The position numbers and the translations under genes are program-made. The notes under the pieces were generated by a model, which was not told the DNA's origin, made no database searches, and saw only the letters and a program-made list of their open reading frames with translations. From Deltaproteobacteria bacterium (GTDB lineage Bacteria; Myxococcota_A; Polyangia; JAAYKL01): DNA of 44,912 nucleotides. Where the stretch lies: the NCBI GenBank assembly GCA_016936575.1, contig JAFGXQ010000058.1, positions 1 through 44,912 of the forward strand. The letters are read 5' to 3'. Shown in pieces: positions 9,147 to 16,771 of this stretch. The number at the start of each line of letters is the position of its first letter. Positions within the stretch are counted from its first letter, which is position 1.

Positions 9147-9175
9147 TTTTTATCGTCGGCGGAGTCGGAAGTCAA
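9147..9175 (-). promoter_or_regulatory. sigma70-type promoter of plsC
   Basis: On the minus strand TTGACT (9170-9175) and TAAAAA (9147-9152) are separated by 17 bp. Only 7 nt lie between the -10 box and the plsC ATG, placing the transcription start at or within a base or two of the start codon. Confidence 0.55.
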
Positions 9176-9189
9176 GTTTCCCAAACGAC

Positions 9190-9230
9190 AATGTACTTTT
9201 TGGAAATACGATAACAAAAATGTACTTTTT
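9190..9230. repeat. two AATGTACTTTTT direct repeats upstream of plsC
   Basis: Exact 12-bp copies lie at 9190-9201 and 9219-9230, 29 bp apart, just upstream of the plsC promoter. The spacing of nearly three helical turns would suit a regulator binding one face of the DNA. Confidence 0.5.
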
Positions 9231-9316
9231 TTGAATAAAAAATACATTATTGCATTTTTTTGCGTGACGTATATCGGTCTCTCAAGACAAAAATGTAGAG
9301 AAATACTGGATTAGTG

Positions 9317-9334
9317 CAAAATGGTATCTTTTTT
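9317..9334 (+). repeat. 18-bp direct repeat, copy 2 (upstream of plsC)
   Basis: CAAAATGGTATCTTTTTT, the partner of the copy at 8289-8306 with one mismatch. See that entry. Confidence 0.55.
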
Positions 9335-9552
9335 GCATAATACATCGCCAAATAGCTGAAAATTCAGCTATCGATAAAAGAGTAATGCCGGACAGAATGA
9401 GGTTTGGCAATACATAAAGTTTGAAAATAAACGACACGCTTGGTTGGGACCTTTTAGGTAATCTAGGGCCAAAAAAGATTCCTTGAATGTTCCGCCGTTC
9501 ATCCGTGATCGAACCGCCGGTTTTGAGATCGGGTGAGAGCGTGAAATGCCTT

Positions 9553-9575
9553 CTCCCCCCTTGAAAAAGGGGGAG
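9553..9575. repeat. C-rich/G-rich hairpin repeat
   Basis: CTCCCCC (9553-9559) pairs with GGGGGAG (9569-9575) around a short A/T-rich loop. It resembles the hairpins at 38836-38959 in composition (CCCCCTT..AAGGGGG), which suggests a dispersed palindromic repeat family in this genome. Confidence 0.5.
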
Positions 9576-9674
9576 GGGTAGGAGGTTTCGGTGAACAGCC
9601 TCTTTCATTCCTCTGTAAACTCTATTTGAAATATCGCTGGATGGTTGAAAAATTCGCTTTTTCGGCGGTGCCGG

Positions 9675-9897
9675 GATCTTTTTGAATTGTGCAGATCGGA
9701 AAAAACGCGAAAGAGATCTTTTGGGTGGATCTTTTGATCTTTTCAAGTATACCATACATCTATATTGCAATACATCTGTGACCATGCATGTAGTGCAGTG
9801 AGCACATGTGACAATAAAGGTATTGTAGTATTGACGGGGCTTTGCTACATTGTGCGGCCTGATGAATTGAAAAAGATCCGGGGGAGATCAGGAGATC
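9675..9897. repeat. GATC cluster with four GATCTTTT copies upstream of smc
   Basis: Eight GATC sites occur in 223 bp (at 9675, 9694, 9715, 9728, 9736, 9875, 9886 and 9894), against about one expected by chance. Four are followed by TTTT as the exact 8-mer GATCTTTT (9675, 9715, 9728, 9736). The cluster ends 25 nt before the smc start. Confidence 0.6.
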
Positions 9898-9922
9898 TTT
9901 CTTTGGCTGGGGATTTGAGAAT

Positions 9923-12900
9923 ATGAAGATTAAAAGTTTAGACGTATCTGGTTTTAAATCATTTTGTGATCGTACCAAGGTATTGTTCGATAATTCTCTC
10001 ACCGCTGTGGTTGGTCCGAACGGCTGCGGGAAAAGTAACATCGTAGACGCAATCCGATGGGCGCTGGGTGAGCAATCCGCCAAGAATTTGCGCGGAAAGG
10101 GAATGGGGGACGTTATTTTTAACGGGAGCGAGAACCGCGGCCCTCAGTCCATGGCCGAAGTGACGATCACTTTTGATAACACTGATGGTCTTTCTCATCC
10201 TTTATATGAGGATTATCCGGAGATCGCGATTACCCGTCGGTTGCATCGGGACGGTTCGAGTGAATATCTGATCAATAAGAATCCGTGTCGTTTGAAGGAC
10301 GTGACCGAATTGTTCATGGGAACAGGTGGCGGCGCTCGGGCCTATTCTATTATCGAACAGGGTCGGATTGGCCTGATCGTGAGTTCGAGATCTGAAGACC
10401 GCCGCGCAATGATTGAAGAGGCCGCGGGGATCACACGATTTAAGAAGGCACGTCAGACCGCGCAGCGAAAGATGGACTTGACTCGTCAGAATTTGTTGAG
10501 AATAAAAGACGTTGTGCAGGAGATGAGTCGCAGCCTGGAGAACCTGAAGCGGCAGGCGCGTAAAGCGGAGCGTTATAATCTGTACGCAGAAGAACAACGG
10601 GATGCCGAACTGTACGTCAACAGTCACAAATATCTCGAACTGTTGGCCGCCGGCAAAACGGCGAGTCTGGCTCTGGGGGCCGCCCGTGAGGAATACGATA
10701 CGCTGCGAAACACCTTTGAAGCAGCCGAAGCAAGGATAGAAGGGCTTCGCATTGAAGAAGCGAATGCTCGGAATGATTTAGAGCACTCCAAGAAAAAGGC
10801 TCAGGATGCAAACAACGAAATTTCTGTGCTGGAATCGGAAATTCGACATCTTGAAGACGCATTGCATCGCATAAAACGAGAAGAGGCCGCATTGTTGGAG
10901 CAGCAGTTGGAGTCTGATGCTCGTTTGGCTTCAAACGAAGAAGAGCGCAAAGTTCTGGAGCAGCGGCTTGGTGCGTTGCAGACGGATTTTCATTCCATGG
11001 CGACAGGGCGGGAGGACGTGGAGCGCAGAGCGGACGATGCCAGGCAGCGTTTGAGCGAATTGGGTAGGGAGTTTGACGAGAAACGCGATCGGATGAGCCG
11101 TTGTCGTGCACGCATTGCAGCATCGCAGAGTGCGTATGACAGCTATCATCACCGTATCGAAGAAGCAGAGTCGCGTATTGAAGTAACACGTAGTGAGCGC
11201 CGTACGTTGTCAGAGCAGATTGAGGGATTGACCGCGCTGACCAGGAGTTTTGAAGATAAGTTTTCAGCTACTCAGACTCAATTGGATTCTTTGAAGAAAA
11301 CTGCCCGCGAAGAAGGTGAGGCGTATGAGAGTTTACGCGAGCAGGTACAGCTTTGCGATGAAGAGAGGATGCGGGTTAAAGAAGAATTGACCACAAAGTC
11401 CTCGCGTTTGGAGTCGCTGAATCAAGTGAACGAAAGCATGGGGCGTCACGACAACGCGGTGAAGCAAGCGGTCGACGCGCTGAGCGCTGAGGCACAGCAT
11501 TTGTTTTCGGGTATGCTCGTCGATTATATTCAGTGCCCCAAAGAGTACGAATTGGCATTGGCTGTTGTTCTCGCCGACAAGTTGCAGGCGCTGGTCACCG
11601 ACAATCATCAGGCAGGATTTGAATTGCTTTCATGGTTGAAAGAGCGCGACTTGGGACGCGTGATAGCGTTGCCCTCAAACGCGGATGTGCTTTCGCACGA
11701 AGCGATTTCGATTTTCGACGATAACGCGGTTATCGGGCGTCTGCTTGATTTTGTAACCGTTGATTCGCAAGTTCGTGGGGCGGTTGAAAATATTTTGTCC
11801 GGTGTTTTTGTGGTTGAAAATGAGGACGCCGCGGTACGTTTGTGGAATGCATACAAGGGCAAAGCCGCATTTGTGACGCATGATGGACAATATCTCGATG
11901 CCAGAGGGATTCAGAGCGGCGGGCGGGCCGGGACCCCGGGAGCGGATTTGTTGGAGCAGAAACGTGAAATTCGCGAATTGGAGACTGCGGTTGCGACGCT
12001 GACAACTTTGCACGAAGAGCTCGAGATGCGTTTCGAAACATTAAAAGAGGAAATGATACGACGCCAGGAAAGTTCGGAGCGAGCTCGTCTTGAAGCGCAA
12101 CGTACCGAATTTGTGCTTTCTGAGGTAGATAAAGACAAAGCACGTGCACTTGATGATTTGGAAAACGCCGTTGCGCGGAACGCCACACTTGATCGCGATT
12201 TTGCTAACCAATCGGAGCAGCTGGAAAAGATGCACAACGATCGGCAGCGTGTATCGGCTGAAATGGAAGAAGCAACACGCGAAATTGATTCTCTTCAGCG
12301 AATTATTGAAGAGCAATCTGAAATGATCGCTGCGTGTCGAGACGAAGCAGATCGTTTGGCGGCGGAAGTAACAGATGCTAAAATTCGAGAAGCCAAGTTT
12401 CGCCAGCAACATGAATCTGCGGTGGAGCGCTCGCAACAAATCGTGATTATCGAGGAAGAAGTACAATCTCAGCTGGAGCGAATTTCGAGACGAAAAGTAT
12501 CTATCGCTGCGGAAATCGGAAAGATTGCAGGAGAGATTGTGGGCGCCAAGGAATTGCTGTCGAACAGTTTGGATTTGATCGATGCACTGAGCAAAGATGT
12601 GGAAGCGCACGCACGTATTCTTGATGAAAGATCGCAGGTTCTCACTGAAGCATCGATTTTATTTAAAGAGCAGCGCGGCCGAATAGAAACTGCACAGCAG
12701 AAGGTTACCGATTTGCAGATGGCGATGCAGAAAGCGGAATCAGATGTTGCGTATCTTCTTTCGAACGTACGCGACAAACACGACGTGGACTTGACGAGAA
12801 TACTCGGCGACTATCATTGGCGTCCGTTGCCGGGACGTGAAGTGTTCGAGCGTGTGAATGAATTGAAAGGACTTATCGCGAGAATGGGGTCGATCAATCC

Positions 12901-13507
12901 CACAGCGATTGAGGAATATGCTGAAATGCAGGAGCGCTATTCAGAAAAAGTGGAGCAGCGGGCGGATGTGGAACAGGCGCTGGAGGACCTTGAGTCGGCG
13001 ATTTCGAAAATGGACAAAGATTCCAAACGAATGTTTAAAGAGACGTTCGATGTGGTCAACGAGAAATTCCAAGAGATTTTCCCAAGATTATTTAAGGGTG
13101 GTCATGCTTGTTTGAAGCTTACCGAGCCGGATGATTTACTGGCCACCGGGGTGGATATCATTGCATCTCCCCCCGGCAAAAAGTTGCGCGCCATTGAGTT
13201 GATGAGTGGTGGCGAAAAAGCGCTTACCGCAGTTAGTTTGTTGTTTGCTATTTTCATGCAGCGACCAAGTCCGTTCTGTCTGCTCGATGAGGTGGATGCG
13301 CCGTTGGATGATGCAAACGTCGGGCGATTTATTGATATGGTTCGAGAGATGACTGATCGGAGTCAGTTTGTGATCATCACACACTCCAAAATTACCATGG
13401 AAGGCGCAGACGCATTGTATGGTGTTACGATGCAGGAGCCGGGTGTGTCAAAAATGATTTCTGTGAATTTGGTGCACAGGGAAAACGCTCAGGCTGTAAA
13501 TAACTAG
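9923..13507 (+). CDS. smc: chromosome segregation SMC ATPase
   Basis: This 1194-aa protein is a full-length bacterial SMC, the core of the condensin complex that organises and segregates the nucleoid. Walker A is GPNGCGKSN (residues 31-39). Two long coiled-coil arms (about 165-500 and 660-1000) flank a hinge (about 510-640, from AEAQHLFSGMLVDYI to IQSGGRAGTPG). The C-terminal head has the ABC signature LMSGGEKAL (about 1091-1099) and Walker B FCLLDEVDAPLDD (about 1117-1129). The ATG at 9923 is preceded by GGGGAT about 9 nt away. The partners ScpA and ScpB are not in this window. A GATC-rich repeat zone lies directly upstream. Confidence 0.97.
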   Translation: MKIKSLDVSGFKSFCDRTKVLFDNSLTAVVGPNGCGKSNIVDAIRWALGEQSAKNLRGKGMGDVIFNGSENRGPQSMAEVTITFDNTDGLSHPLYEDYPEIAITRRLHRDGSSEYLINKNPCRLKDVTELFMGTGGGARAYSIIEQGRIGLIVSSRSEDRRAMIEEAAGITRFKKARQTAQRKMDLTRQNLLRIKDVVQEMSRSLENLKRQARKAERYNLYAEEQRDAELYVNSHKYLELLAAGKTASLALGAAREEYDTLRNTFEAAEARIEGLRIEEANARNDLEHSKKKAQDANNEISVLESEIRHLEDALHRIKREEAALLEQQLESDARLASNEEERKVLEQRLGALQTDFHSMATGREDVERRADDARQRLSELGREFDEKRDRMSRCRARIAASQSAYDSYHHRIEEAESRIEVTRSERRTLSEQIEGLTALTRSFEDKFSATQTQLDSLKKTAREEGEAYESLREQVQLCDEERMRVKEELTTKSSRLESLNQVNESMGRHDNAVKQAVDALSAEAQHLFSGMLVDYIQCPKEYELALAVVLADKLQALVTDNHQAGFELLSWLKERDLGRVIALPSNADVLSHEAISIFDDNAVIGRLLDFVTVDSQVRGAVENILSGVFVVENEDAAVRLWNAYKGKAAFVTHDGQYLDARGIQSGGRAGTPGADLLEQKREIRELETAVATLTTLHEELEMRFETLKEEMIRRQESSERARLEAQRTEFVLSEVDKDKARALDDLENAVARNATLDRDFANQSEQLEKMHNDRQRVSAEMEEATREIDSLQRIIEEQSEMIAACRDEADRLAAEVTDAKIREAKFRQQHESAVERSQQIVIIEEEVQSQLERISRRKVSIAAEIGKIAGEIVGAKELLSNSLDLIDALSKDVEAHARILDERSQVLTEASILFKEQRGRIETAQQKVTDLQMAMQKAESDVAYLLSNVRDKHDVDLTRILGDYHWRPLPGREVFERVNELKGLIARMGSINPTAIEEYAEMQERYSEKVEQRADVEQALEDLESAISKMDKDSKRMFKETFDVVNEKFQEIFPRLFKGGHACLKLTEPDDLLATGVDIIASPPGKKLRAIELMSGGEKALTAVSLLFAIFMQRPSPFCLLDEVDAPLDDANVGRFIDMVREMTDRSQFVIITHSKITMEGADALYGVTMQEPGVSKMISVNLVHRENAQAVNN

Positions 13508-13512
13508 TTTTC

Positions 13513-13531
13513 TTTTTAGTATTTGTGTAAT
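13513..13531 (+). promoter_or_regulatory. 19-nt element shared by both kinase genes, copy 1
   Basis: TTTTTAGTATTTGTGTAAT here differs at one base from the copy at 20190-20208. It starts 6 nt after the smc stop and ends 142 nt before the kinase start at 13674; the other copy ends 155 nt before its kinase. The shared position suggests a common regulator or promoter element. Confidence 0.5.
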
Positions 13532-13542
13532 TTCTCATAAAT

Positions 13543-13573
13543 TTGCTAATAAAGTACATTTTTATTATATAAT
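13543..13573 (+). promoter_or_regulatory. possible promoter of the 13674 kinase gene
   Basis: A perfect TATAAT (13568-13573) is preceded by TTGCTA (13543-13548) at a long 19-bp spacing. It lies 12 nt downstream of the shared 19-nt element and would give a leader of about 95 nt. Confidence 0.35.
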
Positions 13574-13673
13574 GAGCTAAATACTCGTGTATTTGGTACG
13601 TATTAATATAGAGGTGGCTTGGCATAGGGCACGGTCACCGAATGGAATTGAACTTGGGTAGAAGAGTGTAAAA

Positions 13674-15209
13674 ATGAGTCAAGGCGAGCGGGTCGGAACA
13701 GTATTAGACAACAAGTATGAGCTCGTATCTTTATTGGGTGAAGGCGGCATGGGGGCTGTTTATGAAGCACAGCATAGGTTGATCAATCGACGTTTGGCCG
13801 TAAAGTTCCTTCATCCTCAATACGCAAACAATGATGAGGTTGTCACCCGGTTTCAGCGTGAGGCACAGGCGGCCGCGAAAATCGGGCACGAAAATATAAT
13901 CGAAATCACCGACATGGGAACGACTGAGGATGATGCACCGTACATTGTTATGGAGTATCTGGAGGGGACGGATGTAAAAGGGGTTTTGGAGCAGGAGGGT
14001 GTGCAAAGTGTCGAACGGACCGCTCACATTATGATCCAGGCGCTTTCTGCGCTCCAGGCGGCGCACGATGCGCACATCATTCACCGAGATTTAAAACCCG
14101 AAAATATTTTTCTCATCAGCAAATCTTCGAATCCCGACTATGTGAAACTGCTCGATTTCGGTATTTCCAAGTTCAAAGAGCTGGAAACCGATGGGCAAAA
14201 AGCGCTGACCCAAACGGGAACGGTTCTCGGAACACCTCACTATATGTCTCCGGAGCAGGCACGGGGGGAACAGAATTTAACACCTCGTTCAGACATTTAT
14301 GCCATGGGCGTGATTATGTATCAGATGCTTACCGGGCATCTTCCGTTCGACGCACCAAATTATAATGCGCTGTTGATAAAAATTCTCACGGAAGATCCGC
14401 CGCTGCCGGAAACGTTGAATCCGGATTTGCCTGAAGATATAGCCGATACGATTAAAATCGCAATGGCGCGTGATCCGGAGGAGCGTTTTGTCGATTGTGA
14501 CGAATTTAAGTCTCGTTTGGTGAATTATGTTCCCGGAATGGCGGAATCGACCGGTGCGTTAAATATTGTCACACACCGAACAGCGGCTGTCAGGCGCACA
14601 CAAACAATGACCGCGACACCGCTGGAAATGACCCAGAGCGGTATTTCTACTCGAAAAAGTAAATTACCGTTGTTGCTCGGAGCGGCCGCGGCGGTCGTGC
14701 TTGCCGCTGTCATCGGAATTGTTGCTGTGATGAGCGGTGGGGGCGATGAGCAGCCGGCGGAAAAAGTGGCTGAACCGCCCAAACCCGTCGTTGCACAACC
14801 GGAACCCACAGAAAAGCCCAAAGAGATGAAGCAGGAAAATCAAATTGAGCTGACTGTGAAGGCCGAGCCAGCTGATGCGGTGATTACCATTGACGGCGCC
14901 ACTGTCGGAAACCCGTATTCCGGTTACTTTGTAAAAAGCAAAGTGAATCGTTCTATTGTGGTCTCCGCACCGGGATATCAAGGTGTTTCGGAAATGGTGG
15001 TTTTCGACAAAGATCTTTCATTGTCGTACGAACTTGAACATGAGGTCGTCGAAGAAAACGCCGATGATCAAAAGGCAACGAAAAAACGTCGTCCTCACCG
15101 TGCGAAAAAAGAGACCACTCCGGCTGTAAAAGAGGAAACTCCGGCGGCAGAAACCAAACCCTCCAAAAAGCCCAGACGCAAAATCGACTACGCCGATCCT
15201 TGGGGCTAA
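13674..15209 (+). CDS. transmembrane Ser/Thr protein kinase with PEGA-like domain
   Basis: This is a Hanks-type kinase of 511 aa. The catalytic domain fills about residues 15-285: the Gly loop LGEGGMGAVYEA (21-32), the ATP-binding Lys in AVKF (K44), the catalytic loop HRDLKPEN (about 138-145), DFGIS (about 160) and GTPHYMSPEQARG (about 183-195). All key residues are present, so it should be active. A single membrane helix (about 331-353) leads to an outer part with a PEGA-like segment (PADAVITIDGATVG...VSAPGYQG, about 400-460) and a Lys/Arg/Pro-rich tail. Such proteins relay envelope signals in myxobacteria. A purine-rich site (AGAAGAG) precedes the ATG. Its substrate is unknown. Confidence 0.93.
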   Translation: MSQGERVGTVLDNKYELVSLLGEGGMGAVYEAQHRLINRRLAVKFLHPQYANNDEVVTRFQREAQAAAKIGHENIIEITDMGTTEDDAPYIVMEYLEGTDVKGVLEQEGVQSVERTAHIMIQALSALQAAHDAHIIHRDLKPENIFLISKSSNPDYVKLLDFGISKFKELETDGQKALTQTGTVLGTPHYMSPEQARGEQNLTPRSDIYAMGVIMYQMLTGHLPFDAPNYNALLIKILTEDPPLPETLNPDLPEDIADTIKIAMARDPEERFVDCDEFKSRLVNYVPGMAESTGALNIVTHRTAAVRRTQTMTATPLEMTQSGISTRKSKLPLLLGAAAAVVLAAVIGIVAVMSGGGDEQPAEKVAEPPKPVVAQPEPTEKPKEMKQENQIELTVKAEPADAVITIDGATVGNPYSGYFVKSKVNRSIVVSAPGYQGVSEMVVFDKDLSLSYELEHEVVEENADDQKATKKRRPHRAKKETTPAVKEETPAAETKPSKKPRRKIDYADPWG

Positions 15210-15341
15210 TCGGTTATTGCTTTTAGACTCAATCATTTTATTGTTGCTGTTCTTTTTGAATGACTTGGTACACCATTTCAAAATGATGGCGGAATGGGCA
15301 GACGCTTGTTCTGCGAAGAAAAGGTGATTACAGGAACAATT

Positions 15342-16739
15342 ATGTTTGAGCGAAGCAAAATTACTCAGGCCTGTGAACAGTTTGCCCTCCGGCTACAGCG
15401 CACCATTGGCGACAGTCGTGTTATCGATGATCCGGATATTCTGGAACAGTATGCGACAGATAAATCGCATTGTGAGGGTGTGTTTCCACATTTGGCCGTA
15501 CGGGCACGGAATGAACAGGAAATTGCTGCGGTGTTGCGTTTGGCTTCTGAATACGGGGTTCCTGTGGTTCCCAGGGGTGCGGGAACCGGAAAGTCCGGTG
15601 GGGCGATTCCGTTTTACGGGGGGGTTGTATTGGACACGACTCGGCTGAAAAGTATCGTTGAAATCGATAAAGAAAATCTGTTGGCGGTAGTGCAGCCGGG
15701 CGTGATTACGGGAGAGTTTCAGGCGCAAATGGAGTCGGAGGGGCTCTTTTATCCGCCCGATCCGAACAGTCTTGAAAGTTGTACGTTGGGGGGGAACGTT
15801 GCCCACAACGCCGGAGGACCGCGCGCATTTAAATATGGTGTGACACGGGAATACGTTCTCGGTGTGCGAGCGGCGTTAATGGGGGGAGAGTTGATTTCTC
15901 CAGGAAAACGCACAGTCAAAGGTGTAGCCGGCTATGATGTCACCGCACTGATGGTTGGGTCTGAGGGTACACTTGGTGTATTCACTGAAATTACATTGAA
16001 GCTGGTGCGAACGCCGACAGAACTATCCACATTGTTGATACCGATGCCGAGCGAAGAGGCTGCGGGAATGGCGATTGCGAAAATTGTTGCCGGCGGGTTG
16101 GTTCCGCGTGTGTTGGAGTTTATGGATGGCGTTGTTGTAGATGTGTTGCGCCAGAAGGGAATTGCCGGTGTGTCTAAATCGACGCACGCGCTGATTCTTG
16201 CTGAAATTGACGGAAACAGCGAAATGCACGTGGAGCGTGAGGTTCTGCAATTGGCCGAATTGTGTGAGAACTCCGGCGCTGAAGAGATATTCGTTGCGAA
16301 GCACGGTGGTGATCGTGAAAAGCTGTGGGCTGCAAGAAGAGTCATGTCAGACGCACTAGCAGAAACTGCGAAGCACAAGGTTTCAGAGGATATTGTTGTA
16401 CCGCGTTCAGAAGCACCGCGTCTGCTTGCCGGGTTGAAGAAAATTTCCAAGCATTATGGCGTATCGGTTCCCTCGTATGGACACGCAGGTGACGGAAATT
16501 ATCACGTAAATGTATTGTGGGATGACGATGGGTTTGAACCGTCTGCGGTGGTTCGCGATATTTTCGAACTAACGCTTTCGTTACGGGGAACGATTACCGG
16601 CGAGCATGGCGTAGGGCTTTCAAAGAAACCGTATCTTCCGCTTGAGCAATCGGCAAACTTAATCGGTGTGCAGCAGGCGATTAAACGTGCATTGGACCCC
16701 AGCGGATTATTGAATCCCGGAAAAATATTCACAGAGTAA
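15342..16739 (+). CDS. glcD: FAD-linked oxidase, GlcD / D-lactate dehydrogenase family
   Basis: The protein (465 aa) belongs to the FAD-binding PCMH family that oxidises D-2-hydroxyacids such as glycolate or D-lactate. The FAD site includes VPRGAGTGKSGGA (about residues 76-88) and NVAHNAGGPRAFKYG (about 149-163). The C-terminal half has GHAGDGNYHVN (about 380-390) and GEHGVGLSKKPYL (about 420-432), both typical of GlcD-like enzymes. I start at 15342 (MFERSKIT), with AGGA 7-8 nt upstream; the frame opens earlier, at 15294, without a ribosome site. No GlcE or GlcF subunit genes are adjacent, so the exact substrate cannot be fixed and the symbol is at family level. It converges on the next gene with a 32-bp gap. 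Confidence 0.88.
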   Translation: MFERSKITQACEQFALRLQRTIGDSRVIDDPDILEQYATDKSHCEGVFPHLAVRARNEQEIAAVLRLASEYGVPVVPRGAGTGKSGGAIPFYGGVVLDTTRLKSIVEIDKENLLAVVQPGVITGEFQAQMESEGLFYPPDPNSLESCTLGGNVAHNAGGPRAFKYGVTREYVLGVRAALMGGELISPGKRTVKGVAGYDVTALMVGSEGTLGVFTEITLKLVRTPTELSTLLIPMPSEEAAGMAIAKIVAGGLVPRVLEFMDGVVVDVLRQKGIAGVSKSTHALILAEIDGNSEMHVEREVLQLAELCENSGAEEIFVAKHGGDREKLWAARRVMSDALAETAKHKVSEDIVVPRSEAPRLLAGLKKISKHYGVSVPSYGHAGDGNYHVNVLWDDDGFEPSAVVRDIFELTLSLRGTITGEHGVGLSKKPYLPLEQSANLIGVQQAIKRALDPSGLLNPGKIFTE

Positions 16740-16771
16740 TTTTTGAAAATTATGGTTGGGCGGTTGGATGA

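Larger units (their letters stand above)
9140..9922. other. 783-bp repeat-rich non-coding region between plsC and smc
   Basis: The region separates divergent genes. It holds, from left to right: the plsC promoter, two AATGTACTTTTT copies, the second copy of the 18-bp repeat, a G/C hairpin (9553-9575) and a GATC-rich zone before smc. The open frame on the minus strand at 9282-9785 shows no family features or ribosome site, and I do not call it a gene. Confidence 0.6.

Noticed and set aside
9282..9785. Minus-strand frame of 167 codons between plsC and smc
   Set aside because: No ribosome site, no recognised motif, and it spans the dispersed hairpin and GATC repeats.
15285..15305. Segment GATGGCGGAATGGGCAGACGC looks like the D-arm start of a tRNA-Leu
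   Set aside because: No T-arm (GGTTCGAATCC type), anticodon stem or acceptor partner follows; the sequence runs into the leader of the FAD oxidase gene.
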